Below are positions 1 through 10,824 of a stretch of DNA of 64,000 nt, one piece after another. The first letter of the stretch is position 1; each line of letters opens with the position of its first letter. Source of the DNA: Thiocapsa roseopersicina. GTDB taxonomy: Bacteria; Pseudomonadota; Gammaproteobacteria; Chromatiales; Chromatiaceae. The notes beneath the pieces are model-generated. The model ran no database searches, was not told the DNA's origin, and saw only the letters and a program-made list of their open reading frames with translations. The position numbers and the translations under genes are program-made. The stretch is taken from assembly GCF_900106925.1 (NCBI RefSeq), contig NZ_FNNZ01000003.1, forward strand, positions 124,001 to 188,000, written 5' to 3'.

Positions 1-657
1 CCCGTGCGACGCTCGATAGCGCGCGCTCGCGGACCAGCTCCGCAGATAGCCGAGCAAGTCGTCGAGGGCCCAGTCGGCCGTCAGCACGAACGTCGGTGCC
101 CGGATCTCGGGGAAGGGGAAATCCAGCGAACGGTAGCCGTCCTCGACGTGCCGACGCTCATCCGGCCAGAAAGGTTGAATGATCGCATGATAGTCGCCTC
201 GGAGGCAGTGGTTGATGGCCGCGTCATCGGTCTCGAGGAGGCCGTAGCTCCAGACCGCCAAGAGGCCGTCGGGTCGCAGGACACGTCGGACCTCGGCGTA
301 GAATCGCCCAAGGTCGAGCCAGTGCAGCGCTTGCGCCACCGTGACAAGATCGACCGAGTAGTCCGCCAATCCGCACGCCTCCGCGGGTGCGCGGCGATAA
401 ACGATACTCGGGTGCTTTATGGCTGCCGCAAGTTGGGCTTCGCTGATATCGGTGGCGATGACTTGCTCGAAGCGGCGCGCCAGCTCCACGGCGGCCTGTC
501 CGCTGCCGGTGGCGCAGTCCCAAGCGCAGCGGCGTGCGGGCGCATGCTCGGCAAGCCATTGGAGCAGCCCTTCGGGGTAGCGGGGGCGAAAGCCGGCATA
601 GTCGGCGGCGACGGGGCCGAAGTGGTCGACTTGCTGCATGGGGATCGTAGCGGCCAT
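1..657 (-). CDS. Class I SAM-dependent methyltransferase, partial (C-terminus beyond left edge)
   Basis: This reads as a class I SAM-dependent methyltransferase of the Methyltransf_11/25 type, acting on an unknown small molecule. The frame is open for 219 codons from ATG 657 to the window edge, so the C-terminus is missing. An in-frame ATG at 639 is an alternative start, and neither has a clear Shine-Dalgarno site. Visible features are an N-terminal FRPRYP segment (about residues 23-28) typical of this subgroup, the SAM-binding loop DCATGSGQ (47-54), the strand-2 acid in VIATDIS, an ALHWLDL segment and the VLRPDGLLAVW strand. No operon partner is evident. The family is well supported; the substrate is not. 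Confidence 0.8.
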   Translation of the reverse strand, partial: MAATIPMQQVDHFGPVAADYAGFRPRYPEGLLQWLAEHAPARRCAWDCATGSGQAAVELARRFEQVIATDISEAQLAAAIKHPSIVYRRAPAEACGLADYSVDLVTVAQALHWLDLGRFYAEVRRVLRPDGLLAVWSYGLLETDDAAINHCLRGDYHAIIQPFWPDERRHVEDGYRSLDFPFPEIRAPTFVLTADWALDDLLGYLRSWSASARYRASHG

Positions 658-748
658 CACCCGGCGGGTAAGTGAGCAGGCGGCTGGAACCTTCAATTCA
701 ATCCATCTGTTGCATGGATCAATAAGCGGTCGACTGCCGGATCTAGGT

Positions 749-1078
749 TCAACCGCGCTCGGCGAGACACTCGGGGCTGCCGACCTCCAGCTCGCGACAC
801 ACCAAGGGCCGCTGTGCGTAGATTCGGCACAGCAGGGTGTCGCGGTCCAGTGCCGCGCACCAGCCGTCGTCGAGGCGGTCCATCAGGGTACGGCCGAAGT
901 GGTCGGTGACGGTGAGATGGCCGGGGACGCCGGTGTCGGTAAGACACCAAACCTCCAAACGACAGCAGCTGGCGGCGCAGGTCTCGCAGGTGACCGGAGC
1001 GGCGGGAGCCGGGTTCGGGTGGCCCTCTACGAACGCCAAGCCGACCTCGACACCGCAGGCACGACGACCTCGGGTCAT
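749..1078 (-). CDS. YkgJ-family cysteine cluster protein
   Basis: This is a small (109 aa) cytosolic protein with the cysteine pattern of the YkgJ/UPF0153 family: an early cysteine at position 8, CETCAASCC near residues 31-39, then CLTDTG, a WCAALDRDTLLCRIYAQRPLVC block and a last ELEVGSPEC. Proteins of this family are thought to bind a zinc ion or iron-sulfur centre, but their function is not established. It stands alone between two genes of the same strand with gaps of about 90 and 220 bp. The ATG at 1078 is the only good start, and no strong ribosome-binding site precedes it. Family assignment is firm; function is unknown. Confidence 0.82.
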   Translation of the reverse strand: MTRGRRACGVEVGLAFVEGHPNPAPAAPVTCETCAASCCRLEVWCLTDTGVPGHLTVTDHFGRTLMDRLDDGWCAALDRDTLLCRIYAQRPLVCRELEVGSPECLAERG

Positions 1079-1301
1079 TTGCGTGTCCCGGATGGTTGTT
1101 GCGGAGTCATGATACCGACGTCATTGCGGGGGGCTGCGGCTCAGCAGCCGAGTGAGACAAAGCCTTGGTCGCGAATAACGAGGTCGCGCGGCGATCAAGG
1201 AAGGGAACCGTGAGGGGAACACCCGAGTTGCCCGGGGTTCCCCTGGGCGATCCCGGCGGCTCTGAGCGCGTGCGCGACCGCAGCCGGGATCAAACAGCGG
1301 A

Positions 1302-1649
1302 CTACTTGTACTTGCCGCTGATGGCACCGGAGGCATCTTCCTTCTCAAGTGCCTCTTTCGTCGCGGCCTGCGCTGCGGCGTTGGGGGTCGGATCCTTGAC
1401 CTGTCCCTCGGCACCTTGATCGGTCGGGTAGTCGCCGCTCAGTTCTTCGCCCTCCTTCTTCAGCATCGCGCCGGTCTTTTCCTGCGCCTTCGCATCCGGG
1501 GTCGGAGCTTTCAACTGAGCCTCTTGCCCGACGTTCATCGGCTCGTCGCCCGAGACGAGCGGCGTTGCAGGCTGCTCGGCAGCAACAGTGCCGGCGAGCA
1601 TGATGGCGAGTGCCGCAGCGGAACTGAACAGGATTTGCTTCGTTTTCAC
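1302..1649 (-). CDS. Small secreted protein with an internal duplication, function unknown
   Basis: I do not recognise this 115-aa protein. The start chosen is GTG 1649, because AAGGAGAAG lies 6-8 bases upstream and the first residues (VKTKQILFSSAAALAIMLAG, cleavage near TVAAE) form a clear Sec signal peptide. ATGs farther upstream would bury it. The mature part is hydrophilic and carries two imperfect copies of about 27 residues, VGQEAQLKAPTPDAKAQEKT and QGAEGQVKDPTPNAAAQAAT, each followed by a Lys/Glu-rich helix. It ends in GKYK. It is probably periplasmic or loosely attached to the envelope. Its neighbours give no functional clue. Confidence 0.62.
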   Translation of the reverse strand: MKTKQILFSSAAALAIMLAGTVAAEQPATPLVSGDEPMNVGQEAQLKAPTPDAKAQEKTGAMLKKEGEELSGDYPTDQGAEGQVKDPTPNAAAQAATKEALEKEDASGAISGKYK

Positions 1650-2081
1650 TTGCTTCTTCTCCTTGCTGGTCGCATGAATCGGACAATCCAGACCGATCGC
1701 CTCGGCGTCGATCGACGACCGGGGCAGCATGCTGGACTCTCCGGACTGAAGTGACTGGTCGTGCCTCGAATCCGCGATCGCCGTCCGCCGCCGCGTTTCG
1801 ACGGGCACCCTCGCTCAAGCGCCGAGTGCTCCGTCGATCTGCTCCTGCCGTTTCTTTCCTGCCTTAGTGTGTCGTGTCGCTCGGACAAGCGCGGGGCCTC
1901 CGGCAAGACATCGCCGCTGAATCATAGCAGGTGTTGGCGACGATCAAAGGGTGCCGGAATCGCACTGCGTTTGTCGAGCGGAAAATCCGACTCGACGAAG
2001 GATACTGCAAGGCAGGTCTCAATGTGAGCCTCGATCGATCCTTTGCGTGGGCCCGCCCGAACCCTTGGCCGAGGAGGTCGC
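1650..2081. other. Intergenic region, nothing recognised
   Basis: This 432-bp gap lies upstream of the small secreted protein and downstream of the small membrane protein, both on the minus strand. Short open frames in it have no recognisable products. I see no RNA gene, no strong hairpin with a T tract and no clear promoter boxes. Confidence 0.5.
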
Positions 2082-2279
2082 TCAGGAACGCTCTCGCCGG
2101 CGCGGTGCGAGTAGGCTGAGCAGCGTTGCTGCCGCCCCCAGGAAAGCGAACAAGACCTTAAAGCCCCACTCGCCCAGGATGACGGTCAGGTTGTTGTCCT
2201 CGGATCGGACGTGGTCGGTTCCCGGCGTTTGCCCGGAAAGGGATGTTGCCGGTTGCGGCTCGGACGGTGTGTGTTGCAT
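2082..2279 (-). CDS. Small single-pass membrane protein, function unknown
   Basis: This 65-aa protein starts at ATG 2279, which is preceded by an excellent GGAGGAG ribosome-binding site six bases away. A longer frame upstream has no such site. The first 36 residues are polar and proline-rich (TPSEPQPATSLSGQTPG). Residues about 37-58 (WGFKVLFAFLGAAATLLSLL) form one membrane helix, and the tail APRRRERS is basic. By the positive-inside rule the tail would face the cytoplasm. It follows the MenH-like gene by 130 bp on the same strand. I recognise no family. Confidence 0.55.
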   Translation of the reverse strand: MQHTPSEPQPATSLSGQTPGTDHVRSEDNNLTVILGEWGFKVLFAFLGAAATLLSLLAPRRRERS

Positions 2280-2410
2280 GGATGCCTCCTCCGGCTTGGG
2301 TTGGGGGTTCGGTGCGACGGGGTAATCGGCGATGTCGCCTCGCGGGCAGCGTTCCTCGGGTGATCGGCTTTCCGGGGACGCATCCGAGGGGGGACGTCGA
2401 AGACGTGATT

Positions 2411-3118
2411 CTAGAACAAAAGATCGCTCAAGATCTCGGGGCACTCGAGTAGGGGATTATGGCCGACGCCGGGCAGAACGTGCAGTCGCGTCGCGGGACG
2501 CCGGCGTACGACCTCCCGGGCGATTCCGAGAAAGCGCGTATCGGCGGCTCCGACGATCCAGGTCAGCTCCCCCGTAAAGGCGGCTAGAGGCTTCCAAAGG
2601 CTCGGCATGCGCGCGAGTCCGTGCTGCTCGAGAGAGGCCGCAAGGCCCGTCGGTGGTTGGCCTAAGCGCCGCCGACGCTGCCGCTTCAGAACCGTGCTCG
2701 GCAAACCGGCCTGGGTTGCGAATAAGGGTTGTGACTCCCAATCGTCCACGAACGCGTCGATTCCGTCGTCGAGGAGCCGTCGGATCCACGCCCGGTCATC
2801 CGCGAGCCGATCGGCACGTTGCGATGCGTCTTCGAGGCCCGGATGGGCGGAGATGATGGTCGCACGGCGAAAGCGGTCCGGATCAAGCGCCATCAAGCCG
2901 AGCGCGAAACGTCCGCCCAAGGAATAGCCGATGACCTCGTCGACGCTGTCGGGAAGGGCACCTAGGATGTCGCCGATGCTGTCTTGAAAGGGCCGAACGG
3001 TCGTCGAGTCGGCGCCATGTCCGGGCAGGTCGATGGCGAGCGCACGCCCTTTCAGCCGCGGGCAACAGGCCCACCAATCCTCGCTGCCGCCGGTGAACCC
3101 GTGCAGCAGCAGGATCAG
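2411..3118 (-). CDS. Alpha/beta hydrolase resembling MenH (SHCHC synthase), non-standard start
   Basis: This is an alpha/beta-hydrolase-fold protein of about 235 aa. The oxyanion segment [14 protein letters not shown] is at the N-terminus, followed by the AIDLPGHG loop, the nucleophile elbow [11 protein letters not shown] (Ser near residue 65), a downstream aspartate in VGAADTRF and the catalytic histidine in [13 protein letters not shown]. The pattern matches MenH, which makes 2-succinyl-6-hydroxy-2,4-cyclohexadiene-1-carboxylate in menaquinone synthesis, but a general esterase role is possible. No ATG, GTG or TTG lies in frame before the conserved N-terminus; the first ATG (2920) would delete the nucleophile region. 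The best candidate is CTG 3118, whose last bases overlap the folE2 stop as CTGA, which suggests translational coupling. Confidence 0.75.
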   Translation of the reverse strand: MILLLHGFTGGSEDWWACCPRLKGRALAIDLPGHGADSTTVRPFQDSIGDILGALPDSVDEVIGYSLGGRFALGLMALDPDRFRRATIISAHPGLEDASQRADRLADDRAWIRRLLDDGIDAFVDDWESQPLFATQAGLPSTVLKRQRRRRLGQPPTGLAASLEQHGLARMPSLWKPLAAFTGELTWIVGAADTRFLGIAREVVRRRPATRLHVLPGVGHNPLLECPEILSDLLF

Positions 3119-3969
3119 AGTGTCGCCTCGGCGATGCGGGCCTCGTGGTCCTTGTCGCGCTCGATCAGGGCGTAGGCCGAATGGTTGTGGATGGACTCGA
3201 AGTTTTCGGCCTCGACGACGTAAGCGGTGACCCGGTCATCCTCGTTGAGGCGCGTCGCGACATCACGCACCAGGTCTTCGACGAACTTGGGGTTGTCGTA
3301 GGCATGTTCGGTCACGTACTTCTCGTCCGGTCGCTTCAGCAGTCCGAACAGCTCGGAGGACGCCTCCGCCTCGACCATCTCGATGAGCTCCTCGATCCAG
3401 ATGTGACCCAGCGAGCGCACCTGCACCGTCACATGTGAACGCTGATTATGCGCACCGTAGGCCGAGATCTTCTTGGAGCAGGGGCAGAGGCTGGTGACGG
3501 GCACGACCACCTTGATCTCCAGGCTCGGGAGGCCCTGTTGGATCTCGCCGATGAAGGTGACCTCGTAGTCGAGCAGGCTCTCCACGCCGGTGACGGGCGC
3601 CTTCTTGTTCACGAAGAAGGGGAAGCGCATCTCGATGTGACCGGCTTCGGACTCCAGGCGCTGCGACATCTCGGTCAGCATTTCCTTGAAGGAGGCCACG
3701 CCGATCTCGCGCTCGTGATTGTTCAGGATCTGCACGAACCGGGACATGTGGGTTCCCTTGAAGTCGTGCGGCAGGTACACGTACATGTTGAAATTAGCGA
3801 CCGTATGCTGCTCGGCGCCGCTGCGATCGCTCACCCGCACGGGATGACGGATGTCCTTGATCCCCACCTTGTCGATGGCGATCCGACGAGAGTCGGCGCT
3901 CCCCTGGACGTCGGCGATTTCGGCGCTGTCGGGTGCGGCGCAGCAGTTGGGCTCAAGCACTTGCTCCAT
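3115..3969 (-). CDS. folE2: GTP cyclohydrolase I type B (FolE2, GCYH-IB)
   Basis: FolE2 converts GTP to 7,8-dihydroneopterin triphosphate, the entry step to folate and to queuosine precursors. The 284-aa length is normal. Diagnostic features are the [18 protein letters not shown] block (about residues 60-80), the metal-site cysteine in [20 protein letters not shown] (about 160-178), [16 protein letters not shown] and the C-terminal [16 protein letters not shown]. The ATG at 3969 begins MEQVLEP. It lies between ispA and the MenH-like hydrolase on the same strand and overlaps the latter by 4 bp. A zinc-dependent FolE is also present at 62385-63023. In other bacteria folE2 is often induced by zinc shortage, but I see no clear Zur box upstream. 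Confidence 0.95.
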   Translation of the reverse strand: MEQVLEPNCCAAPDSAEIADVQGSADSRRIAIDKVGIKDIRHPVRVSDRSGAEQHTVANFNMYVYLPHDFKGTHMSRFVQILNNHEREIGVASFKEMLTEMSQRLESEAGHIEMRFPFFVNKKAPVTGVESLLDYEVTFIGEIQQGLPSLEIKVVVPVTSLCPCSKKISAYGAHNQRSHVTVQVRSLGHIWIEELIEMVEAEASSELFGLLKRPDEKYVTEHAYDNPKFVEDLVRDVATRLNEDDRVTAYVVEAENFESIHNHSAYALIERDKDHEARIAEATL

Positions 3970-4115
3970 GATGTGACTTCTCTCGATGGATCGTCTTTGT
4001 TCTCAAACCCGCAATTTGGGGGCTGAGGCCGACAAGACAAACCGGCGCGGGTTGCCCGTGCCGATCAGCGGTGTCGATCCTCGGTGCAGTCCACGTTGCG
4101 GAGACGATGTGCGCC

Positions 4116-5009
4116 TCAGTGCTTGCGACCGATCAGTGCGCCCGCGATCCAGCGCAGGGGCTCGGCCCCGGACGAAAAAATCGCGATGCTTTCGAGCGCA
4201 TCGGCGATCAAAACGGCGGCCATCTGCTTGGCTTCGGGCAGCCCGACGAGAGCCGGGTAGGTCGCCTTCTCCAAGACTTGATCGCGACCGGCGGTCTTGC
4301 CGATCAGATCGGTGTCGCCTTCCACGTCGAGCACATCGTCCTGGATCTGAAAGGCCAGACCGAGACATTTGGCATAGCGATCGAGCCGCTCGGCATGATC
4401 CGGGTCCGGTGCGTCGTGGGCGAGGATGCCCATCTGCACAGCCGCTCGGATCAAGGCGCCGGTCTTGTGGATATGGATATGCTCGAGCATGGCGACGTCC
4501 AGCAGGTTGCCCTCGGCGGCCAGATCGAGCGCTTGCCCGCCGACCATGCCGCGTGCCCCGCTCGCACGCGCGAGGCTTGCGACCATGTCGATGCGTTTCT
4601 CCGCGTCCAGTCCGGGCGACTCGGCCAACGCCTGGAAGGCGAGGGTCTGGAGTGCATCGCCGGCCAGGATCGCGGTCGCTTCGTCGAAGGCGCGATGACA
4701 GGTCGGGCGCCCGCGCCGCAGATCGTCGTCGTCCATCGCTGGGAGGTCGTCGTGGATCAGTGAGTAGGCATGGATCAGCTCGACGGCACAGGCGGGGCGG
4801 TCGAGCAGCGCGGGATCCACACCGAGTGCCTCGCCGGCGGCATAGGCTAGGAGCGGACGGATGCGCTTGCCGCCGCCGAGGACCGTGTAGCGCATGGCCT
4901 CGTGCAGCCGAACCGGCTGCACGCTTGCAGGGGGCAGAAGCGCGTCGAGCATGGCTTCGACGCGGGCGCAGCAGCGTACGCGGAAGTCGTCCAGAGTGGC
5001 GTCAGTCAT
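4116..5009 (-). CDS. ispA: Farnesyl diphosphate synthase / short-chain polyprenyl transferase
   Basis: IspA condenses isopentenyl diphosphate with DMAPP and geranyl diphosphate to give farnesyl diphosphate, the precursor of quinones, undecaprenyl phosphate and, in phototrophs, carotenoids. The 297-aa protein has both aspartate-rich motifs: [20 protein letters not shown] (FARM) and [13 protein letters not shown] (SARM), plus [10 protein letters not shown] near the N-terminus and the HKTGALI segment. The start MTDATLDDF at ATG 5009 overlaps the xseB stop by 8 bp, so the two are co-translated. The usual downstream dxs gene is absent; the next gene is folE2 after 146 bp. Confidence 0.95.
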   Translation of the reverse strand: MTDATLDDFRVRCCARVEAMLDALLPPASVQPVRLHEAMRYTVLGGGKRIRPLLAYAAGEALGVDPALLDRPACAVELIHAYSLIHDDLPAMDDDDLRRGRPTCHRAFDEATAILAGDALQTLAFQALAESPGLDAEKRIDMVASLARASGARGMVGGQALDLAAEGNLLDVAMLEHIHIHKTGALIRAAVQMGILAHDAPDPDHAERLDRYAKCLGLAFQIQDDVLDVEGDTDLIGKTAGRDQVLEKATYPALVGLPEAKQMAAVLIADALESIAIFSSGAEPLRWIAGALIGRKH

Positions 5010-5268
5010 TGGATTCGAAGGGCTCCAGATCGGAACCGGATTCGGACCGGGGTCCGGCATCGGGCCGAGTGTCGGTGAGGATGCGCACGCGTTGCTCGGC
5101 CACATCCAGCGCCTGTTGACAGGCGCGGGTCAGGCCGATACCGCGCTCGAAAACGGTCAGTGACTCTTCGAGACTCATGTCGCCCTTTTCGAGGGCATCG
5201 ACGATCGATTCCAGCTCGGCGAGCGACTGCTCGAAGGAAGGCGGGGGCGGAGCGACTGGCTTTTTCAT
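5002..5268 (-). CDS. xseB: Exodeoxyribonuclease VII small subunit
   Basis: XseB is the small subunit that, in several copies, binds XseA to form exonuclease VII, which degrades single-stranded DNA. The 88-aa protein begins [20 protein letters not shown] and has the family signature [23 protein letters not shown] followed by a second helix [14 protein letters not shown] 5268 is preferred over upstream starts because the conserved domain begins 13 residues later. Immediately upstream of it lies the end of a palindromic repeat unit (5274-5359), which therefore forms most of the 5' leader. It overlaps ispA, a common pairing in Proteobacteria. Confidence 0.92.
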   Translation of the reverse strand: MKKPVAPPPPSFEQSLAELESIVDALEKGDMSLEESLTVFERGIGLTRACQQALDVAEQRVRILTDTRPDAGPRSESGSDLEPFESND

Positions 5269-5273
5269 GCGCT

Positions 5274-5359
5274 TGAACCGCGTCCTAAATGGATACCGAT
5301 GCTTCGTTGGATCACGCCGCTCGGTTGAATCCAACGGGTTCTGGCCGGACGCGGTTTAA
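5274..5359. repeat. AACCGCG-type inverted-repeat element, single unit (copy 1)
   Basis: An 86-bp unit with terminal inverted repeats TTGAACCGCGTCC and GGACGCGGTTTAA. It sits just upstream of xseB, between that gene and the toxin-antitoxin pair to the right. It belongs to the family found also at 5755, 9536, 16772, 32672, 35329 and 43240. Confidence 0.85.
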
Positions 5360-5420
5360 GGTCTTTCGGATGTCGAGTTAAGTTACCCCAGCTCTTCGGA
5401 TGGGTCAAACCGCAAGCCCC

Positions 5421-5452
5421 GCCAAGCCCGGCGCCGGTGCGCCGGGCTTGGC
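5421..5452. other. Perfect 14-bp hairpin (possible terminator or factor-independent pause)
   Basis: GCCAAGCCCGGCGC pairs perfectly with GCGCCGGGCTTGGC around a CGGT loop. There is no T tract on either side, so a classic intrinsic terminator is not proven. It separates the divergent xseB leader from the phd/vapC promoter region. Confidence 0.55.
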
Positions 5453-5524
5453 GCCAACTGACAATCATGTGCTACGGTTCTGCGCTATCATGATGACCAA
5501 CAATGTGACCATTCGGAGCCGACC

Positions 5525-5758
5525 ATGGGTGCAGTCAATCTGGCGGAAGCCAAAGCGCATCTGAGCGAGCTTGTGAGCAAGGCCCAGAGCGGCGAGGAGA
5601 CCATCATCACCCGTCGCGGGCAGCCTGTGGCCAAGCTGGTCCCGATCGCCCAGCCGAAGAAGGCCCTGCGCTCGCTCGCGCAGTTCCGTTCCGGTTTGCC
5701 GCAAGCGGACAGACCAAGCGTGGAGCTGATTCGGGAGCTGCGCGACGAAGGCTTTTAA
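5525..5758 (+). CDS. Phd/YefM-type antitoxin
   Basis: This 77-aa protein matches the prevent-host-death/YefM antitoxin family. MGAVNLAEAKAHLSELVSKA is the usual DNA-binding N-terminal start, followed by SGEETIITRRGQPVAKLVPI. The C-terminal tail (ALRSLAQFRSGLPQADRPSV, then IRELRDEGF) should wrap the toxin. It binds and neutralises the PIN-domain toxin encoded next and would repress their shared promoter. The reading frame ends on a TAA that is part of the inserted repeat element (5755-5947), so the original stop or overlap with the toxin start was probably replaced by the element. The ATG at 5525 follows CGGAGCCGACC, which includes a GGAG site. Confidence 0.88.
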   Translation: MGAVNLAEAKAHLSELVSKAQSGEETIITRRGQPVAKLVPIAQPKKALRSLAQFRSGLPQADRPSVELIRELRDEGF

Positions 5759-5947
5759 ACCGCGCCCGGTGCGGTATGCGATGTTTTTGGATGGGATTGA
5801 CCCCGGCAGACCTGACGTCCGCTGGAGCTGGCGCGGTTTAAGCGATTAAGAAATATATAATTTTAAATCGCGTCCCCGCCAAGGGCCCCGGATGCACCAA
5901 ATGTCGAACTCACTTGAAAGTAAGCAACTCGCTCTGGACGCGGTTTA
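5755..5947. repeat. Composite AACCGCG element (copy 2), inverted orientation, between antitoxin and toxin
   Basis: Two inverted-repeat units separated by an AT-rich linker (GCGATTAAGAAATATATAAT). Unit B' is 5755-5841 and unit A' is 5863-5947. Read on the minus strand, the pair lines up with the composite copies at 9536 and 43240. It starts on the antitoxin stop codon and its last bases (GGTTTA) run straight into the toxin ATG at 5948. Confidence 0.88.
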
Positions 5948-8370
<2,423 letters not shown>

Positions 8371-8419
8371 CGGTGCGCCGTTGCGACTCGACACTCCACT
8401 CCGGGATGACTGAATCACC

Positions 8420-9538
8420 ATGACTCCATTTCGCCTGGGACATGCCGCGGATCCCGATTGGCGTCTGGCCGCCGATCGATGTCTGACGCAGATCGGGAGT
8501 GTGCCCCGGGAGGCGACGCTCGGATTCCTCTACGTGACCGACGCCCTTGCCGACGATCTCGGCGACATCCTACGCAACCTTCGCGCGGCGACCGGCATCG
8601 ATCAATGGGTCGGCAGCGTCGGTCTGGGCATCTGTGCGACCGGTGCCGAATACTACGAAGAGCCCGCGCTCGCGGTCATGCTCGGGGAGTTTCCGAGCGA
8701 TGACTTTCGCGTCTTCCCGAGCCTGGTCGAGGATCTCGACGACTTCGATCTGCGTCACGGCGACTGGATGCGCGCCAATCCGCCGTACCTGGGCTTAGTC
8801 CACGGCGACCCATCCAACGGCCTGACCGAGATCCTGATCCAGCAGCTTGCGCAGCGCACGACCGCGGGTTTCCTCGTCGGCGGTCTCGCCAGCGCCCGCG
8901 GGGACGCCTTGACCATCGCCGACGGGGTGACGCGCGGCGGTCTGTCCGGCGTCCTCTTCTCCGAGCGGGTCGGGATCCTGATCCGACTCAGCCAGGGCTG
9001 CTCGCCGATCGGACCGCATCACGTGATCACCGAGGGCCAGCGCAACATCCTGATGCGACTCGACGGCGAGCCCGCGCTCGATGTGCTCAAACAGGATATC
9101 GGCGAGATCCTGGCCCGCGATCTGTCGCGTCTCGGCGGCTACATCTTCGCCGGCTTGCCCATCCAGGGCTCGGATACGGGCGACTATTTGGTCCGTAATC
9201 TGGTCGGCATCGATCCCAATCACGGCCTGGTCGCGATCGGCGATCTGGTGGAGCCCGGACGCGAGCTGATGTTCTGCCGGCGCGATGCCGACACCGCCCG
9301 CGAGGATCTCGACCGCATGCTCAAGGGCATCAAGGGTCGCCTGTCCGCTCCGCCGCGAGGCGGCATCTACGTCTCCTGTTTGGGGCGCGGGGTCAACCTC
9401 TTCGGTCCGGATTCGGCCGAGCTCAAGCAGATCCAGGCCGCGCTCGGCGATGTGCCCATCGTCGGTTTCTATGCCAACGGCGAGATCTCGCAGGATCGTC
9501 TCTACGGCTATACGGGCGTCTTGACCCTCTTCACCTAA
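8420..9538 (+). CDS. FIST N/C domain signal-transduction protein
   Basis: This 372-aa soluble protein has the two-part FIST architecture: a FIST_N domain (about residues 20-215; LGFLYVTDALADDLGDIL, VGSVGLGICATGAEYYEEPA, FLVGGLASARG) and a FIST_C domain (about 225-370; LGGYIFAGLPIQGSDTGDY, RGGIYVSCLGRGVNLFG, VPIVGFYANGEISQDRLYGY). FIST proteins are proposed small-ligand sensors, perhaps for amino acids. ATG 8420 lies 49 bp after parE, so co-transcription is possible. The stop codon TAA at 9536-9538 is the first bases of a composite repeat. Family assignment is firm; its ligand and partner are unknown. Confidence 0.9.
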   Translation: MTPFRLGHAADPDWRLAADRCLTQIGSVPREATLGFLYVTDALADDLGDILRNLRAATGIDQWVGSVGLGICATGAEYYEEPALAVMLGEFPSDDFRVFPSLVEDLDDFDLRHGDWMRANPPYLGLVHGDPSNGLTEILIQQLAQRTTAGFLVGGLASARGDALTIADGVTRGGLSGVLFSERVGILIRLSQGCSPIGPHHVITEGQRNILMRLDGEPALDVLKQDIGEILARDLSRLGGYIFAGLPIQGSDTGDYLVRNLVGIDPNHGLVAIGDLVEPGRELMFCRRDADTAREDLDRMLKGIKGRLSAPPRGGIYVSCLGRGVNLFGPDSAELKQIQAALGDVPIVGFYANGEISQDRLYGYTGVLTLFT

Positions 9539-9729
9539 ACCGCGTCCAGAGCGAGATGCTGAATTTTCGAGTGAGCTCGACGTTTGGTGCATCCATGGCC
9601 CTTAGCGGGGCCCCGGTTTAAATCGAAATATTTTTTAATCACTTAAACCGCGCCTGCTCCAGCGGTCATCGAGGCTGCCCGGGTCGACTCCATCCAAAAG
9701 CATTGCATACCGTACCGGGCGCGGTTTAA
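9536..9729. repeat. Composite AACCGCG element (copy 3)
   Basis: Unit A is 9536 to about 9622, a short AT-rich linker (ATCGAAATATTTTTTAATCA) follows, then unit B to 9729. The outer ends are TAAACCGCGTCCA and GGGCGCGGTTTAA. The element begins on the stop codon of the FIST gene and ends 6 bp before the first ATG of the GNAT gene. Confidence 0.88.
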
Positions 9730-9735
9730 CGACCA

Positions 9736-10626
9736 ATGGTGACTGCGATGAAGACGGACACGGCTATCAGTATTTGCACCATGTTGCCGGCCGAGGTCGA
9801 TCTCGCCATCGAGTGGGCCGCGCGCGAGGGTTGGAATCCGGGTCTCGACGATGCCGCCTGTTTCCGAGCGGCCGACCCCGAGGGTTTTCTGATGGCGTTC
9901 GTCGACGGCGAGCCTGCGGCAAGCCTTTCGGCCGTGCGCTACGGCGAAACCTTCGGTTTTATCGGTCTCTACATCGCCGCGCCGCCCTATCGCGGGCGCG
10001 GCATTGCCCTGCGGCTGTGGCAGGCCGGGATGGCCTTTCTCGGCGATCGGGTGATCGGTCTCGACGGGGTGCCGGAACGCCAGCACGACTATCGTCGCTC
10101 CGGGTTCGCGCTGGCTTGGCGCAACGTCCGCTATTCGGGCACGGTCACGCTTGCGGCCCCGGATGATCCGCGTCTCGTTCCGGTCGATCCGGGCCTGCTT
10201 CCCGCGCTGCTCGATTATGATCGACCCTTCTTTCCCGCACCCCGAGATCGGTTCCTGGATGCTTGGCTCACCCAAAGAGACACGCGCCGCAGCTGGGCCT
10301 TCGTCGAGCCCGCGGTTGACACGGGTGGCGGATCCGGCCGTGTGACGGGTTACGGGACGGTCAGGCAATGCCGCGCCGGTTGGAAGATCGGGCCGCTCTT
10401 CGCCGACGATGCCGTGCGTGCCGATCTGCTCTTCCGCCGCCTCGCCGCCTGTGCCGGCACGGACACCGTGATCCTGGATCTTCCCGAGCCCAATCCCGCG
10501 GCGCTTGACCTGGCAAAGGGCTATGGCCTGTCCCCCGTGTTCGAGACCGCGCGCATGTATCGAGGCACGGCGCCCTCGCTCCCGATCGATCGGATCTACG
10601 GCGTGACGACCTTCGAGTTGGGCTGA
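9736..10626 (+). CDS. GNAT-family N-acetyltransferase
   Basis: This 296-aa protein has an N-terminal GNAT fold with motif A in YIAAPPYRGRGIALRLWQA (about residues 85-103), which binds acetyl-CoA, followed by GLDGVPERQHDYRRSGF. A second half (RVTGYGTVRQCRAGWKIGPL, then TVILDLPEPNPAALDLA) resembles the C-terminal Acetyltransf_18-type domain of tandem GNAT enzymes. Substrate is unknown. ATG 9736 or ATG 9748 (MKTDTAIS) may be the start; neither has a strong ribosome-binding site because the leader is largely repeat DNA. A well-formed terminator lies 140 bp downstream. Confidence 0.85.
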   Translation: MVTAMKTDTAISICTMLPAEVDLAIEWAAREGWNPGLDDAACFRAADPEGFLMAFVDGEPAASLSAVRYGETFGFIGLYIAAPPYRGRGIALRLWQAGMAFLGDRVIGLDGVPERQHDYRRSGFALAWRNVRYSGTVTLAAPDDPRLVPVDPGLLPALLDYDRPFFPAPRDRFLDAWLTQRDTRRSWAFVEPAVDTGGGSGRVTGYGTVRQCRAGWKIGPLFADDAVRADLLFRRLAACAGTDTVILDLPEPNPAALDLAKGYGLSPVFETARMYRGTAPSLPIDRIYGVTTFELG

Positions 10627-10663
10627 ACGGGATTCGCGCAAATCAGCTCCGCGCCTAGGCCCT

Positions 10664-10795
10664 TGTGGTCGCACGCTGCCGCTAGAGGCTTGCCTCGCGA
10701 AGGCATGACCCGCGTGCGACGTCTTGTCGATGGCACTCGTTGCAAATACACTGACATCCTCATCTGGCTCGGCCGCGTCGCGGTCGAGCCTTTTT
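10664..10795 (+). ncRNA. Candidate structured small RNA or 3' UTR ending in a terminator
   Basis: The stretch after the GNAT gene folds by eye into a 9-bp outer stem (GTCGCACGC 10668-10676 with GCGTGCGAC 10712-10720) that encloses a small hairpin (TGCCT-CGCGA-AGGCA, 10691-10705), and ends in the strong terminator at 10766-10795. It could be a stand-alone small RNA or a structured 3' end of the GNAT mRNA. I match it to no known RNA family. Confidence 0.35.
10766..10795 (+). terminator. Intrinsic terminator
   Basis: A 10-bp stem (GGCTCGGCCG with CGGTCGAGCC, one G-U pair) around CGTCG is followed directly by TTTTT. It would end transcripts from the GNAT gene before the binding-protein gene. Confidence 0.85.
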
Positions 10796-10824
10796 GGTTT
10801 CAACGCGCGATTTCGGAATCCGGC

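Noticed and set aside
4-675. Plus-strand open frame of 223 codons
   Set aside because: It is the complement of the methyltransferase gene; only the minus-strand frame has family motifs.
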